Notes: generated by a model not told the origin, from the sequence alone. A stretch of DNA of 64,000 nt from Collinsella sp. AF23-2 (GCF_003459245.1 NZ_QRVG01000001.1:292550-356549); one strand, 5' to 3'. Counted from the first letter of the stretch, positions 48,575-58,190 are shown. Translations and numbers: made by a program.

Positions 48575-49594
48575 CTACTCGGCGTCCTTCAGGGGCGGCA
48601 TGGGCTTCCAGTTGGGATCCTTAACGATCTTGCGGGCGTCCTTCATGCCGCGGCGCAGCGCCGGAATGCCGGTCTTAAAGCATTTGTCGACTGCTGCCAG
48701 ACGAATGAACTCCTTGCAGAAGGTCGCGGCATTGCCCAGACGGAACAGCATGGGGTGGTAGTCACCGTAGATCTGCATATAGCGAGCGAGGAAGCCTCGG
48801 TTGCGCATGATGTAGTAGCGGTTGGTGTCGCTCGTGGAGTTGAGCTGTCGTTTGCCGGCGATATCCCAGTTGGAGACGGCGCGGGCGCGCTTGAGCACCA
48901 CGTCGGCAACCACGGCGGCGGGGAAGTGCTGGCTGGCCACGTAGCCGTAGCAGGCATCGTCGCCGTAGATAAAGAAGCGCGCGTCGGGCAGGCCAATCTT
49001 GTCGACCACGCGGCGCGAGAACATGCCGCCCTCAAAGCACAGTTGGTTCATGGTGCGGTAGCCCTCGGGCCCCAAGTCCCACTTGGCGATGGGGTTAGGG
49101 ATGCCGAGCGAAAGGATGAGCTGGTACTGCCAAAAGAAAGCGCCGCCGTCAAAGTCCAGGCGCGAACCCTGGATGACATCGTAGCGGTCGGTCCACTTGG
49201 CAAGACGCTCGATGCCTTCGGGGATGACGAGCACGTCGTCGTCCATCACCCAGAACCACTGGGCCCCCAGATCGTAGGCGCATTTAGTGCCAGCGGAGAA
49301 GCCGCCCGCACCGCCGCCGTTTTCGAGCTGCGGGGCGTAGATGACACGGTCGGTGCCGCCCTGCGCGTCGGGCTGCTCGGTGTCGATGCCCCACAGGCTG
49401 GCCAGGCGCTCGTTGAATGCGGTGCACATGGCCTCGGTCTCGCGCGAATTCTCGTTATCGACAATCACGATGCGCCAGGGCGTTGCCGTGAGCTCGGTCA
49501 TGGAGTCGAACAGGTTGGCCAGGAGTTCCTGGCGCTTGTACGTAACGACAACGATGGCGAGCTTATCGATGGGAGCGGGAAGGGTTGAAGGCAT
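48575..49594 (-). CDS. Glycosyltransferase family 2 protein (galactofuranosyl/rhamnosyltransferase-like)
   Basis: A 339-residue GT-A glycosyltransferase. It opens with LAIVVVTYKRQELLANLFDSM, has the GGAGGFSAGTKCAYDLG loop and a DDD metal motif in WFWVMDDDV around 115. The pattern GGAGGF and the WxMDDD motif resemble GlfT-type galactofuranosyl and some rhamnosyltransferases. It would add a sugar to a lipid-linked or wall glycan in the cytoplasm. ATG at 49594 is chosen as start of the conserved domain (AAGGATATA upstream); the frame is open further up. It is convergent with the AAA-ATPase gene and opposite in direction to the other glycosyltransferases. Confidence 0.85.
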   Translation of the reverse strand: MPSTLPAPIDKLAIVVVTYKRQELLANLFDSMTELTATPWRIVIVDNENSRETEAMCTAFNERLASLWGIDTEQPDAQGGTDRVIYAPQLENGGGAGGFSAGTKCAYDLGAQWFWVMDDDVLVIPEGIERLAKWTDRYDVIQGSRLDFDGGAFFWQYQLILSLGIPNPIAKWDLGPEGYRTMNQLCFEGGMFSRRVVDKIGLPDARFFIYGDDACYGYVASQHFPAAVVADVVLKRARAVSNWDIAGKRQLNSTSDTNRYYIMRNRGFLARYMQIYGDYHPMLFRLGNAATFCKEFIRLAAVDKCFKTGIPALRRGMKDARKIVKDPNWKPMPPLKDAE

Positions 49595-49850
49595 GGGGCA
49601 ATATATCCTTTCACGCGCGGCGGGCGAGCGCTGCGCGGAAGCTATCGAATACGTCCTTGGGACTGTCCTATTGTAAAGGCTCGGCGCACCTTGACGGCAA
49701 GCTTTGAATAAAACGCAGGAACCTGCCACGGGCCCGCCGCATGACGTGCGGCTACTTTGCCCGCAAGAGGCTCCATAGATTATATAAACGCCCGCTGGCG
49801 CGCTGACCCTTTGATACCATGAAACGACAGGTATTTCCTAAGGAGCACAT

Positions 49851-50954
49851 TTGTCTACTAACGTCTCTGGCAGCCCTGTTCTGTCGCTGCTTATTCCCAT
49901 TTACAATGTTCAGCGCTACCTGCGCGAGTGTCTCGATTCCGCCCTGGCACAGACGCTCAAGGATATTGAGATCATCTGCATTAACGACGGGTCGACCGAC
50001 AACTCGCCGGCGATTATTCGCGAGTATATGGAGCACGATAGGCGCGTCAAGATGATCGACAAGGCCAACAGCGGCTACGGCGACTCGATGAACCACGGTC
50101 TGGAGATGGCGCGCGGCAAGTACGTGGGCATCTTGGAGTCCGATGACTTTATGGCGTCCGACGCACTCGAAAAGCTTGTCTCGGCCGCCGATAGCAATAA
50201 TGCCGACTTCGCGAAGGCGAACTTTGATTTCTACTGGTCTAAGCCCGAGGAGCGCCGTTCGCTGCACGAGATGTTTAAAGCCAAGGACTGTGGCAAGCCG
50301 GTGCACCCGAGCGATACGACGCAGTTCTTTAAGCAAAAGCCGTCGATTTGGTCGGCCGTGTACCGTCGCGATTTTCTTGAGCGCAACGGCATTACGTTCC
50401 TGCCGACTCCGGGGGCATCCTTTCAGGACACGTCATTCGCCTTTAAGGTGATCGCGTGCGCCGATAAGGCTGTTTACCTGCACGATGCCGTGCTGTCGTA
50501 TCGCCAGGACAACGAGAATTCCTCGGTCAATTCTTCGGCTAAGGTCTTTTGCGTCAATACCGAGTATGCCGAGATTGAGCGTTGGATTCGAGAGGATTAT
50601 GCCCGCGACCACGCAAGTGATGACGTCGCGCGCATGCTCAAGTTCAATCAGCTCATTAAGTACGATTCGTACATGTGGAACTACGTGCGTCTAGCGCCTA
50701 AGTTCTATAAGGAGTTCCTGGTTCAGATGGCCAAGGAGTTCCAAGCGGCCTTGGACGCGGGGGAGTTTTCGCTTGACGATCTCAAGCCGTGGAAGCGCGC
50801 AAATCTCGCTGCCATCCTCAAAGATCCTGAGGGCTGGGTTGACGAGCATCCGAGTTTTGCGACGGATGGTGCCTTGGGGCGTGCTAAGTATTACGCCTCG
50901 GTTGGAGGCCCAGGCGTGGTCGCCGCCTTCCTCATCGAATCGCTGAGGGGGTAG
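49851..50954 (+). CDS. Glycosyltransferase family 2 protein
   Basis: A 367-residue enzyme starting with TTG at 49851, which follows CTAAGGAGCACAT. The GT-A core is LSLLIPIYNVQRYLRECLDS, ICINDGSTDNSPAIIREYM, the acceptor loop NSGYGDSMNHGLEMARGKYVG and the metal motif ESDDF around 95. The C-terminal 150 residues are helical and specific to this subfamily (PSIWSAVYRRDFLERN, AVLSYRQDNENSSVNS). It is a close paralogue of the gene at 52076. It probably builds a surface polysaccharide with the following genes, in an operon that starts here. Sugar unknown. Confidence 0.88.
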   Translation: MSTNVSGSPVLSLLIPIYNVQRYLRECLDSALAQTLKDIEIICINDGSTDNSPAIIREYMEHDRRVKMIDKANSGYGDSMNHGLEMARGKYVGILESDDFMASDALEKLVSAADSNNADFAKANFDFYWSKPEERRSLHEMFKAKDCGKPVHPSDTTQFFKQKPSIWSAVYRRDFLERNGITFLPTPGASFQDTSFAFKVIACADKAVYLHDAVLSYRQDNENSSVNSSAKVFCVNTEYAEIERWIREDYARDHASDDVARMLKFNQLIKYDSYMWNYVRLAPKFYKEFLVQMAKEFQAALDAGEFSLDDLKPWKRANLAAILKDPEGWVDEHPSFATDGALGRAKYYASVGGPGVVAAFLIESLRG

Positions 50955-50960
50955 GTCGGC

Positions 50961-52001
50961 ATGGGAGAGGCCTCGTGTCCTAAAGCTACCATTGTCGTCC
51001 CCGTTTACAACTCTGCGCGCTCCATTCAGCGATGCGTCGATTCGCTGTTGGCCCAGTCCGAGCGCTCGATTCAGGTTGTCTGCGTCAACGACGGTTCGAC
51101 CGATGATTCGTTGAACGTGTTGCGCCAGATCGAGCTGGCCGACGATCGCGTACTGGTTATTGACCAGGAAAACGCGGGCGTCTCGTGCGCTCGAAATGCC
51201 GGTATCGATGCCGCCGAGGGCGAGACCGTCTTTTTTGTGGACGCCGACGATTACATCGATGTCCAGACGGTCGAGCGCGTGCTGCATGCCATGGAGCCTG
51301 CAGATGCCGAGGTCTCCGTTTTTGGCGGCGTCTGTGAACCAGCCGATGCTGCCCCCAAACGCGTCCAACAACTCATGAGCCCCAAAGCCGGTACCTTCGG
51401 CGCCCGTGATCCCCAGTTGCTGTTCCATGCGAATGCGCAGCCCTACGCCTGCCGTGCGGCTTTTTCGCGCGAGCTGCTCAATCGCGAAGGCATTCGCTTC
51501 GCCCCCGGTTTGGCTTTGGGCGAGGACGTTGTCTTCCAATTTGCGGCTTATGCGCTTGCCCGCAAGGCCGTTGTCATGCCGGACAAGTTCTACCACTACG
51601 TGATGGAGAGCGAATCGGCGACGCATGAGTTCAACAGTGCCGAGGCTCGCGTCAAAAAGCTTGACGCCCACATGAGGATGCTCGAGGAGGTCTTGGAGGG
51701 CTGGGCGGCCTACGGTCTTTTGGACCTGTGCCCCGGCGAGCTGATAACTTGGTTTTTAGACCTCATTGTGTTCGACCTGGCGCGCTTGGATGCCGATGAC
51801 TTCCATCGCGTGGCGGCTCGCGTCAACATGGACCTCACGACGTTTTTGGGAACGGAGTGGGCGGATATGCCTGCTAAGGGCGCCGTTTGCCGTGTTGCCC
51901 ACAAGCTCGTTGCGGCGACCTCGGGCGTTTCGATGGCAGACGCCACGCTGTTCTATCTTTCGACTCGCGGTCTCAAAGCCTGCCTGGAGCGCTTTATCTA
52001 A
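50961..52001 (+). CDS. Glycosyltransferase family 2 protein
   Basis: A 346-residue enzyme beginning seven bases after the previous stop, so in the same operon. IVVPVYNSARSIQRCVDSLL, VCVNDGSTDDS, NAGVSCARNAGIDAAEGETVFFVDADDYID (metal motif DADD around 93) are typical GT-A features. The C-terminal half (GLALGEDVVFQFAAYALARK, MPDKFYHYVMES) is like that of capsule and EPS transferases. The ATG at 50961 has a weak ribosome-binding site (GGGGGTAGGTCGGC). Donor and acceptor unknown. Confidence 0.88.
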   Translation: MGEASCPKATIVVPVYNSARSIQRCVDSLLAQSERSIQVVCVNDGSTDDSLNVLRQIELADDRVLVIDQENAGVSCARNAGIDAAEGETVFFVDADDYIDVQTVERVLHAMEPADAEVSVFGGVCEPADAAPKRVQQLMSPKAGTFGARDPQLLFHANAQPYACRAAFSRELLNREGIRFAPGLALGEDVVFQFAAYALARKAVVMPDKFYHYVMESESATHEFNSAEARVKKLDAHMRMLEEVLEGWAAYGLLDLCPGELITWFLDLIVFDLARLDADDFHRVAARVNMDLTTFLGTEWADMPAKGAVCRVAHKLVAATSGVSMADATLFYLSTRGLKACLERFI

Positions 52002-52075
52002 TTCCAAGCGCTGCCGCCCGCCGCAACTCGGCTGCTAAAATAACCCTGTTACACGCTATCCAACAGGAGGTTCTC

Positions 52076-53194
52076 TTGCAGAACTCTGATACCCCTAAAG
52101 TTTCTCTGCTTGTCCCCATTTGCAATGTCGAACGCTACCTGCGCGAGTGCCTCGATTCCGCCGTGGCGCAGACGCTCAAGGATATCGAGATCATCTGTAT
52201 CAACGACGGCTCCACCGATAGCTCGCCAGACATCATCCGCGAGTACATGGAGCGAGACCCCCGTGTGAAGATGATCGATAAAGCCAACAGCGGCTACGGC
52301 GACTCGATGAACCGCGGCCTGGAGATGGCGCGCGGTGAGTACGTGGGCATCCTTGAGTCCGACGACTTTATGTTTGAGGATTCGCTCCAAAAGCTGGTCG
52401 CCAAGGCCGATGCTGAGCATGCCGATGTGGTAAAGGGCGACTTTTACCTGTATTGGTCCACGCCCAGCGAGCGCCGTGAGCTGTTTGGGATCATCGACGA
52501 GCATATGACGGGCGCCGCGTATCGCCCCGTCGATCGCCCGGGCATCTTCTACCGCAAACCTTCCATTTGGTCGGCTATCTACCGGCGCGAGTTCCTCAAC
52601 GACAATCAGATTCGGTTTCTTCCCACGCCAGGTGCTTCGTATCAGGATGCGGGTTTTAACTTTAAGGTCTGGGCATGCGCCGAGCGTGCTGCGTTTATCG
52701 CGGACCCCATTTTGTGCTATCGCCAAGATAACGAGAAGAGCTCCGTTAATTCTCCTAACAAGGTGTTTTGCGTGTGCGACGAATATACCGAGATGCAGCG
52801 CTTTTTGGATGAACGCCCCGAGCTTAAGGCTCAGCTCCAGGGCATTTTAATGCGCATGAAGGTCGATACGTACCGTTGGAATGATGAGCGCCTGGTCGAT
52901 GAATTGCGCGAGCAGTTTTGGGAGAAGGCATCTCCCGAGCTCAAGGCCGATTGGGATGCCGGTCGCTTTGACCTGTCTCTCTTCGACCCGCGTGGCGAGA
53001 CCGACTTGCGACTGATGGTCAAGTCGCCCCGCGCCTATATCGATTCGCGCTTTGATTTTAAGAAGCCGGGCAAGCTCAATACGTTTAAACACTACTTTAA
53101 GATCGGCGGCCTGCCGCTGGTCTGGCGCGTGCTGACGTATCAGCGCGCCTACGGCGACAACCCGCACCCCGATGACGTTCCGGTCGCACAGTAG
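52076..53194 (+). CDS. Glycosyltransferase family 2 protein (paralogue of 49851)
   Basis: A 372-residue enzyme with a TTG start at 52076 after CAACAGGAGG; the longer open frame upstream lies inside the preceding gene and is rejected. VSLLVPICNVERYLRECLDSA, ICINDGSTDSSPDIIREYME, NSGYGDSMNRGLEMARGEYVG and ESDDFM match the gene at 49851 almost residue for residue, as do PSIWSAIYRREFL and CYRQDNEKSSVNS. The two share TTG starts too, so they are duplicates. It probably adds a similar sugar at another position of the same glycan. Confidence 0.88.
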   Translation: MQNSDTPKVSLLVPICNVERYLRECLDSAVAQTLKDIEIICINDGSTDSSPDIIREYMERDPRVKMIDKANSGYGDSMNRGLEMARGEYVGILESDDFMFEDSLQKLVAKADAEHADVVKGDFYLYWSTPSERRELFGIIDEHMTGAAYRPVDRPGIFYRKPSIWSAIYRREFLNDNQIRFLPTPGASYQDAGFNFKVWACAERAAFIADPILCYRQDNEKSSVNSPNKVFCVCDEYTEMQRFLDERPELKAQLQGILMRMKVDTYRWNDERLVDELREQFWEKASPELKADWDAGRFDLSLFDPRGETDLRLMVKSPRAYIDSRFDFKKPGKLNTFKHYFKIGGLPLVWRVLTYQRAYGDNPHPDDVPVAQ

Positions 53195-53206
53195 GAGCAC
53201 TTGACT

Positions 53207-54274
53207 ATGGCTACCCCCAAGATTTCCGTTGTCGTTCCTATCTATAACGTGGAGGAGTGCCTGGCCTGGTGCCTGGACTCCCTGCTTGCGCAGGACATGC
53301 CCGATTGGGAAGGCGTGCTGGTCAACGATGGCTCGCCGGACGGTTCGCGCGATATTGCGGCTGCCTATTGCGAAAAGGACGCGCGCTTTACGCTGGTCGA
53401 TAAGCCCAACGGCGGCCTGTCGAGCGCCCGCAATGCGGGTATCGCTGCGTCCACGGCGCCTATTGTTGCTTTTTTGGATTCCGACGACCGCTTTACGCCC
53501 GATGCATGCCGCGTGATCGTCGATGCCTTTGAACGCGAGGATTGCGACGTGTTGACCTTTGGCGCGAATCCGTATCCGCTGGAGGCGGGGTATCCGTGGC
53601 TTAACTATGTGCTGAGCCCGCGCGATGTGTCGTTTGAAGGCTATAGCTCTGACCTGCTGTTTAAGGAAGCGTCTCGCCCCTTTGCATGGCGCACCGCCTG
53701 CAAGCGTGAGTTTTTGCTGGGCAACGGGATCGTGTTCGACGAAACCGTTAAGTATGGCGAGGACCAGGTCTTCGATTTTGCCGTGTACGGTCGCTCGCGC
53801 AAGACCGCGCTTATTTCGAACAAGCTGTATGACTACCGCGTGGCGCGCAAGGGCTCGCTCATGGACACCATGCGCTATGACGACGAGACGCGTCTGCTGG
53901 AGCATGTGAAGATTTACTCCGCTGTGCTGGCTGACTGGCAGCGCGACGGTCTCGATGTCCAGTATGCCGATGACCTGGCGTACTTCCTATGCGATCTGGT
54001 GCTGTACGATGCGCTCAGGTTGCTGGGTTCGGACTGCGGCAAGGTGTTTGCTGCCGTTGCCACGGCGCTTGCCGGTTCTGCCGTGGGCAGCGATGCTGCG
54101 CTCGCACAATGCGCTCCTTCTGTTGCTGCTATGGTGCGTGCGGCGCTTACCAGCAAGGCCCCCAATGCCCGTGCATGTAAAAAGCTCATGTTCGATTACG
54201 ACGTCTTGAGGTTTGGGCGCCTGGGTGCCTGCAAACGCATGGCAGCGAACGCCCTGGGAAAGCGAGAAGTGTAG
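53207..54274 (+). CDS. Glycosyltransferase family 2 protein
   Basis: A 355-residue enzyme. ISVVVPIYNVEECLAWCLDSLL, VLVNDGSPDGSRDIAAAY, NGGLSSARNAGIAAS and the metal motif LDSDDRF around 95 identify a GT-A transferase; the middle (FAWRTACKREFLLGNGI, KYGEDQVFDFAVY) is typical for EPS enzymes. The ATG at 53207 has TAGGAGCACTTGACT upstream; a TTG at 53201 is the alternative. It ends right before the start of the 828-residue enzyme, so the operon continues. Confidence 0.88.
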   Translation: MATPKISVVVPIYNVEECLAWCLDSLLAQDMPDWEGVLVNDGSPDGSRDIAAAYCEKDARFTLVDKPNGGLSSARNAGIAASTAPIVAFLDSDDRFTPDACRVIVDAFEREDCDVLTFGANPYPLEAGYPWLNYVLSPRDVSFEGYSSDLLFKEASRPFAWRTACKREFLLGNGIVFDETVKYGEDQVFDFAVYGRSRKTALISNKLYDYRVARKGSLMDTMRYDDETRLLEHVKIYSAVLADWQRDGLDVQYADDLAYFLCDLVLYDALRLLGSDCGKVFAAVATALAGSAVGSDAALAQCAPSVAAMVRAALTSKAPNARACKKLMFDYDVLRFGRLGACKRMAANALGKREV

Positions 54275-56761
54275 ATGAGTATCAAGCGTTTGGCGCTTTG
54301 CCGCAGTCAGGGCCGTCTGTTTGTGCTGCTTCGTTTTGCCGGTCAGGATGTCACCGCGCTTATTGAGCGGGAGGGTTCTCAAGCGTTTGCCCATGCGACG
54401 ACGAGCGGCTCTTGTGTGCCGTCGCTGGTACTCCCGGTCGATCATGGCCGTGTGCTGGCGCTTTGCCCTTCCGTTTCCGATTACGAACGCGAGCTCGCCG
54501 TCTTGGTACTTCCGTTTTTGGATGGCTCGTCGATGGATGCCGTTTTTGCATTCGGTGGCCAAAGGTTGGGCTCTATTCGCCTCGATAGCCGCGTGGCCAA
54601 GCTGGAATCCAAGATTAACTACAAAGCAAAGCCTGCGCTGTGTGCGCTTATCCGCGATGCGCAGCGTGGCGAATGCTGCGGTCGCTACGAGATCGATGCC
54701 ATTCGCTATTTGCCGGCAGACGCCGGCGCGGTGTGGCGCTATGAGGTTACGTGGGTGGGAGACTCCAAGTGCACCCCTGAGCTCCAGATTTTCGATGCGC
54801 ATATGAATGCCATCGATGTCACCGTGCATGTGTTTGAATCGCAGATCGATGTGCCGCAGCGCAACGGTTGCCGCGTCAATAAAACGTATTTGAGCGTTGA
54901 GATGCCCCAGGATATACGTGATTTTGTCGCGATTGCGGCTGATCCCACGGGCCTAATCCAGAGCGGTTTTTGCGCCATGGATGGTCGCCTGTACAACGGC
55001 ATTGTCGACGACAGCTGGAACCGCATGAAGGACGCGCGTGCAGACGACGCAGCTTATCGACGTTGGTTTGAGCAACATCGCGCAAAGCCGGGCGATTTAG
55101 CGTGCCAGCGTGTCGCTTCGGTGGCTTTTGCCTATAGACCACTCGTGAGTATTGTGGTGCCGTGCTACAAGACTGATCGGGAATACCTGCGCGAGCTGCT
55201 GGACTCGGTGCTAGTCCAGAGTTATGACAACTGGGAACTGCTCCTTATGGATGCCTCGCCTGAATGGGATGCGGTGGCCGCCCTTGCGGCAGGTGCCAAC
55301 GACGAGCGCATCCGTCGCATCGAGCTTCCCGGCAACGGCGGCATTGTGGTCAACACCAACGCAGGTATCGAGCAAGCGACGGGCGACTACATCGCGTTCT
55401 TGGACCATGACGACATCCTGGAACCGGACGCGTTGTTCCACTATGTTGCCGCGCTGAACAAGGCTGCCGAGGACGAGCGTCCCCAGGTCCTGTTCTGCGA
55501 CGAGGACATGTTCCAGAAAACGGGGGAGTGGGGCCAGCCGGTCTTTAAGACCAAGCTCAACGTCGACCTGCTCTATAGCCATAACTGCGTGACGCATTTC
55601 CTGATGGTGCAGAAGGCGCTTATTGATCGCATTGGCATGTCGCCGGAAGACGTCGCGGGCGCCCAAGATTACGACCTGACGCTCCGCTGCCTTGCGGCGG
55701 GCGCGCGGTTTGAACATGTTGCGCACGTACTGTATCACTGGCGCGTGCATCCCGGTTCAACCGCCGACGGTTCTGCCGATAGCAAGCCGTATGCTATTGA
55801 AGCTGGGCGCCTTGCGCTTCAGCGCCACTTTAACGCGCTGGGCATTTGCGGAACGGTCGAGGAGGCCGAGACGCCGTTTGTCTATCACATGCGTTATGCG
55901 CTGCCGGAGTCTGCGCCGCTGGTGAGCATTGTGATTCCCACTAAGGATCACGTTGAGACGCTCGATGCCTGCGTGATGTCGATCGCTCAGAAGGCAACGT
56001 ATACCAATTACGAGATCGTCTTGGTGGAGAACAACAGCGAAGCCCCGGAGACGTTTGCGTATTACGAAACCCTGCCAGAGCGCGTGGCTGCAGCATCCGA
56101 AGGCAAGGGCATCGCGCGTGTTGTGTGCTGGCCGGGCGAGTTCAATTACTCTCAGATCATCAATTTTGGTGTGAAGCACGCCAAGGGCGACTACCTGCTG
56201 CTGCTCAACAACGATACCGAGGTCATAAGCCCGGACTTTATCGAAGAGATGATGGGCTATCTGCAGCGTCCCGATGCGGGCGTGGTGGGCGCCAAACTCT
56301 ACTTTGCCGATCATCTGGTGCAGCATGCCGGCATTTTGGTTGGCGTGCGTGGGGCACTTGCCCATGCCAACCAGGACTTCTCGGCAAAGCGCGAGGGCTA
56401 TCTTGCCCGCGCTGTGCGCCCGGGCAACTTTAGCGCCGTAACGGGTGCCTGCCAGATGGTGCGACGCGACGTATTTGAGCGCGTCGGCGGCTACAACGAG
56501 GAATTCGCCGTTGGCTTTAACGACGCAGACTTTTGCCTGCGCGTATGGGAGGCGGGCTACCACACCATCTATACGCCTTATGCCGAGCTGTATCACTACG
56601 AGTTCACCTCGCGCGGCAGGGAAAAGGCCAACGAGGAAAAGCTGCGCCGCTGGAAGCGCGAGCAAGCGCTGTTTATGCAGCGCTGGCCGGAGTTTTTCTT
56701 GACGGGTGATCCGTGGTTGGGGCCTAACTTATCTGCCGAGAGTGAGTATTTCTCGCTTTAG
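54275..56761 (+). CDS. Multidomain glycosyltransferase with two family-2 domains
   Basis: An 828-residue protein starting directly after the previous stop. Residues 1-285 form a domain I do not recognise, possibly beta-rich. The first GT-A domain lies around 290-530 (VSIVVPCYKTDREYLRELLDS, then FLDHDDILEPD), the second around 545-800 (VSIVIPTKDHVETLDACVMS, NYSQIINFGVKHAKGDYLLLLNNDTEVIS, FSAVTGACQMVRRDVFERVGG). Such proteins build alternating glycan repeats. The last 174 bases are repeated at 59389-59562. Sugar specificity unknown. Confidence 0.9.
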   Translation: MSIKRLALCRSQGRLFVLLRFAGQDVTALIEREGSQAFAHATTSGSCVPSLVLPVDHGRVLALCPSVSDYERELAVLVLPFLDGSSMDAVFAFGGQRLGSIRLDSRVAKLESKINYKAKPALCALIRDAQRGECCGRYEIDAIRYLPADAGAVWRYEVTWVGDSKCTPELQIFDAHMNAIDVTVHVFESQIDVPQRNGCRVNKTYLSVEMPQDIRDFVAIAADPTGLIQSGFCAMDGRLYNGIVDDSWNRMKDARADDAAYRRWFEQHRAKPGDLACQRVASVAFAYRPLVSIVVPCYKTDREYLRELLDSVLVQSYDNWELLLMDASPEWDAVAALAAGANDERIRRIELPGNGGIVVNTNAGIEQATGDYIAFLDHDDILEPDALFHYVAALNKAAEDERPQVLFCDEDMFQKTGEWGQPVFKTKLNVDLLYSHNCVTHFLMVQKALIDRIGMSPEDVAGAQDYDLTLRCLAAGARFEHVAHVLYHWRVHPGSTADGSADSKPYAIEAGRLALQRHFNALGICGTVEEAETPFVYHMRYALPESAPLVSIVIPTKDHVETLDACVMSIAQKATYTNYEIVLVENNSEAPETFAYYETLPERVAAASEGKGIARVVCWPGEFNYSQIINFGVKHAKGDYLLLLNNDTEVISPDFIEEMMGYLQRPDAGVVGAKLYFADHLVQHAGILVGVRGALAHANQDFSAKREGYLARAVRPGNFSAVTGACQMVRRDVFERVGGYNEEFAVGFNDADFCLRVWEAGYHTIYTPYAELYHYEFTSRGREKANEEKLRRWKREQALFMQRWPEFFLTGDPWLGPNLSAESEYFSL

Positions 56762-56775
56762 ACAATGGTTTAACT

Positions 56776-57202
56776 GCTGTCGAGAACCGCTAAGACCACT
56801 AAGGGCTATGCCTATCTGGTGCAAATGGTCGGTTACTCCATTTGGCAGCGCGCCAACTTGCATCGTGCCAAAAGTGCCATTGTGAGCGAACACGATGTCA
56901 CCGAAGGCCTTGCGCTGGCAGAGGCTCGTTTTCACGATGTTGTTCACGAGCCCGCGATTTCTGGACTGGGACTTAACGATATCAAATACCTTTTGGCGAT
57001 GTGCGAGGATAAACAACAGTCCAAATCAGCCGAGATTGCTAAGCGCATGGGTAAAAAGACCAATGAGATCAGCTCTATTAGGGCCAAATTGCTACAAAGA
57101 GAGGTTATTCAGGCACCACAGAGGGGCTACGTGCAGTTTGCCGTGCCGGACCTAGATATCTATCTGCGAGAGAATGCTGCGGAGATTCTCGAGCGGTTCT
57201 AA
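56776..57202 (+). pseudogene. Truncated copy of the AAA ATPase gene (C-terminal third only)
   Basis: Codes for LSRTAKTTKGYAYLVQMVG onward and ends LRENAAEILERF, matching the last 141 or so residues of the intact gene at 59772 with few changes. The P-loop part is missing. It starts 15 bases after the glycosyltransferase stop, as if the region equivalent to 59585-60448 had been deleted here. No ribosome-binding site. A remnant. Confidence 0.85.
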
Positions 57203-57255
57203 ATCGAGGCATGAATAGCCGCCGGTTAACTGCCTTTGTCGACTTGGCTCGCGTC

Positions 57256-57300
57256 CCCCCCCAATCTAGTAGACTTTAAACCGTTGCTAGATTAGGGGGA
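57256..57300. repeat. Imperfect inverted repeat CCCCCAATCTAG...CTAGATTAGGGGG
   Basis: Arms of about 12 bases with one extra base, loop about 20 bases. It may be a terminator or mobile-element end. The following ATG AAA CGC TCC ATG AAA CTG (57307) with AGGGGGATTTTCA in front looks like the start of a lost secreted protein cut by the IS21 piece. Confidence 0.45.
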
Positions 57301-57329
57301 TTTTCAATGAAACGCTCCATGAAACTGGT

Positions 57330-57690
57330 TTCTGCGAGGACCTCGTGCTGGTGGGGGACGTCAGCACCGGCAAGACGCACATGGCCTCGGCGCTGTGCAT
57401 GCTGGCGTGCGAGCGGAGGATGGAGGCCCGCTTCTTCACCGCGTCATCGCTCGTCATGCGGCTGCGGCGCGCCCGCGACGAGGGGCGCCTTGACCGTGAG
57501 GCCGCGCTCATCGGCTGCGCTAGGCTGCTCGTCATCGACGAGCTCGGCTTCCTGCCGCTGGATCTCGACGGCGCGCGCGCTCTTCTAGGTGTTCGCCGAC
57601 GCCTACGAGCGGCAGTCGGTGGTCATCACCACGAACCTGGAGTTCAGCCGGTGGGGCGCGGTGTTCGGCGACGACCAGATGGCGGCGGCC
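57330..57690 (+). pseudogene. istB: IS21 family IstB-like ATPase fragment
   Basis: Codes for DLVLVGDVSTGKTHMASALC (Walker A), RLLVIDELGFLPLDLDGARALF, then after a stop VFADAYERQSVVITTNLEFSRWGAVFGDDQMAAA, the middle and end of IstB, the helper ATPase of IS21 transposition. The start is missing, there is an internal stop and the C-terminus is cut after DDQMAAA. It joins tail to tail with an opposite-strand IstB fragment. Non-functional. Confidence 0.8.
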
Positions 57691-58030
57691 GTGCGCATCG
57701 CCAGGGCCACGGCCATGTGGGTCTTGCCCCTGCCGGTCTTGCCGAAGAACACGAGGTCCTCGCGGGGGCCGACGAAGCCCAGCGAAAGCATGTCGTCGCG
57801 GCCCCAGCCCTCGGAGAACCGCACGTGCGACCAGTCGAACCCCTCGGCCGACTTGTGCACGGGGAGCCTCGCCTGCCTGAGCAGCCGTGCCCTCTTGGTC
57901 GCGTCCCTGTGCGCGAGCTCGGCCTCGAGCATGGCCCTGCAGCCCGCCACCTGCGTCCTCTATCTTGTCCACGTCGATCATTCCCTCCTGCCTTTGCTCG
58001 TTGCCGATACGACGCACCGACAACGTTAAG
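57680..58030 (-). pseudogene. istB: Second IstB fragment, N-terminal half, opposite strand
   Basis: On the minus strand the N-terminal part of another IstB is seen: MIDVDKIED (around 57989), then shifted by a frame, CRAMLEAELAHRDATKRARLLRQARLP, FDWSHVRFSEGWGRDDMLS and DLVFFGKTGRGKTHMAVALAM, where it breaks off. Two different IS21 copies recombined or were inverted here. No istA or complete ends found. Non-functional. Confidence 0.75.
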
Positions 58031-58184
58031 GCATGCGGTCTGGTCGGCGTGGCCGTGCTCAAAACCGAAAAACTATCGTGCTCAATTCTGAAAATCGGAT
58101 GTGATCAAACCCGCAATCACGACGTTAACAAACACAAATAGGCCGGCGCCAACGACAGGCTCGCCCCGTCGAGGCGGGCTGGGA

Positions 58185-58190
58185 TATAAT
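58185..58190 (+). promoter_or_regulatory. TATAAT box of the Abi gene
   Basis: A perfect -10 hexamer 34 bases upstream of the ATG, right after a GC-rich hairpin (GCTCGCC/GAGGCGGGC around 58160-58180). No clear -35 is seen. The ribosome-binding site GGGAGG lies at 58210-58215. Confidence 0.5.

Noticed and set aside
57532..58062. 176-codon frame on the minus strand as a complete gene
   Set aside because: It mixes the IstB fragment's wrong frame with flanking DNA; the IstB-like peptides are in other frames.
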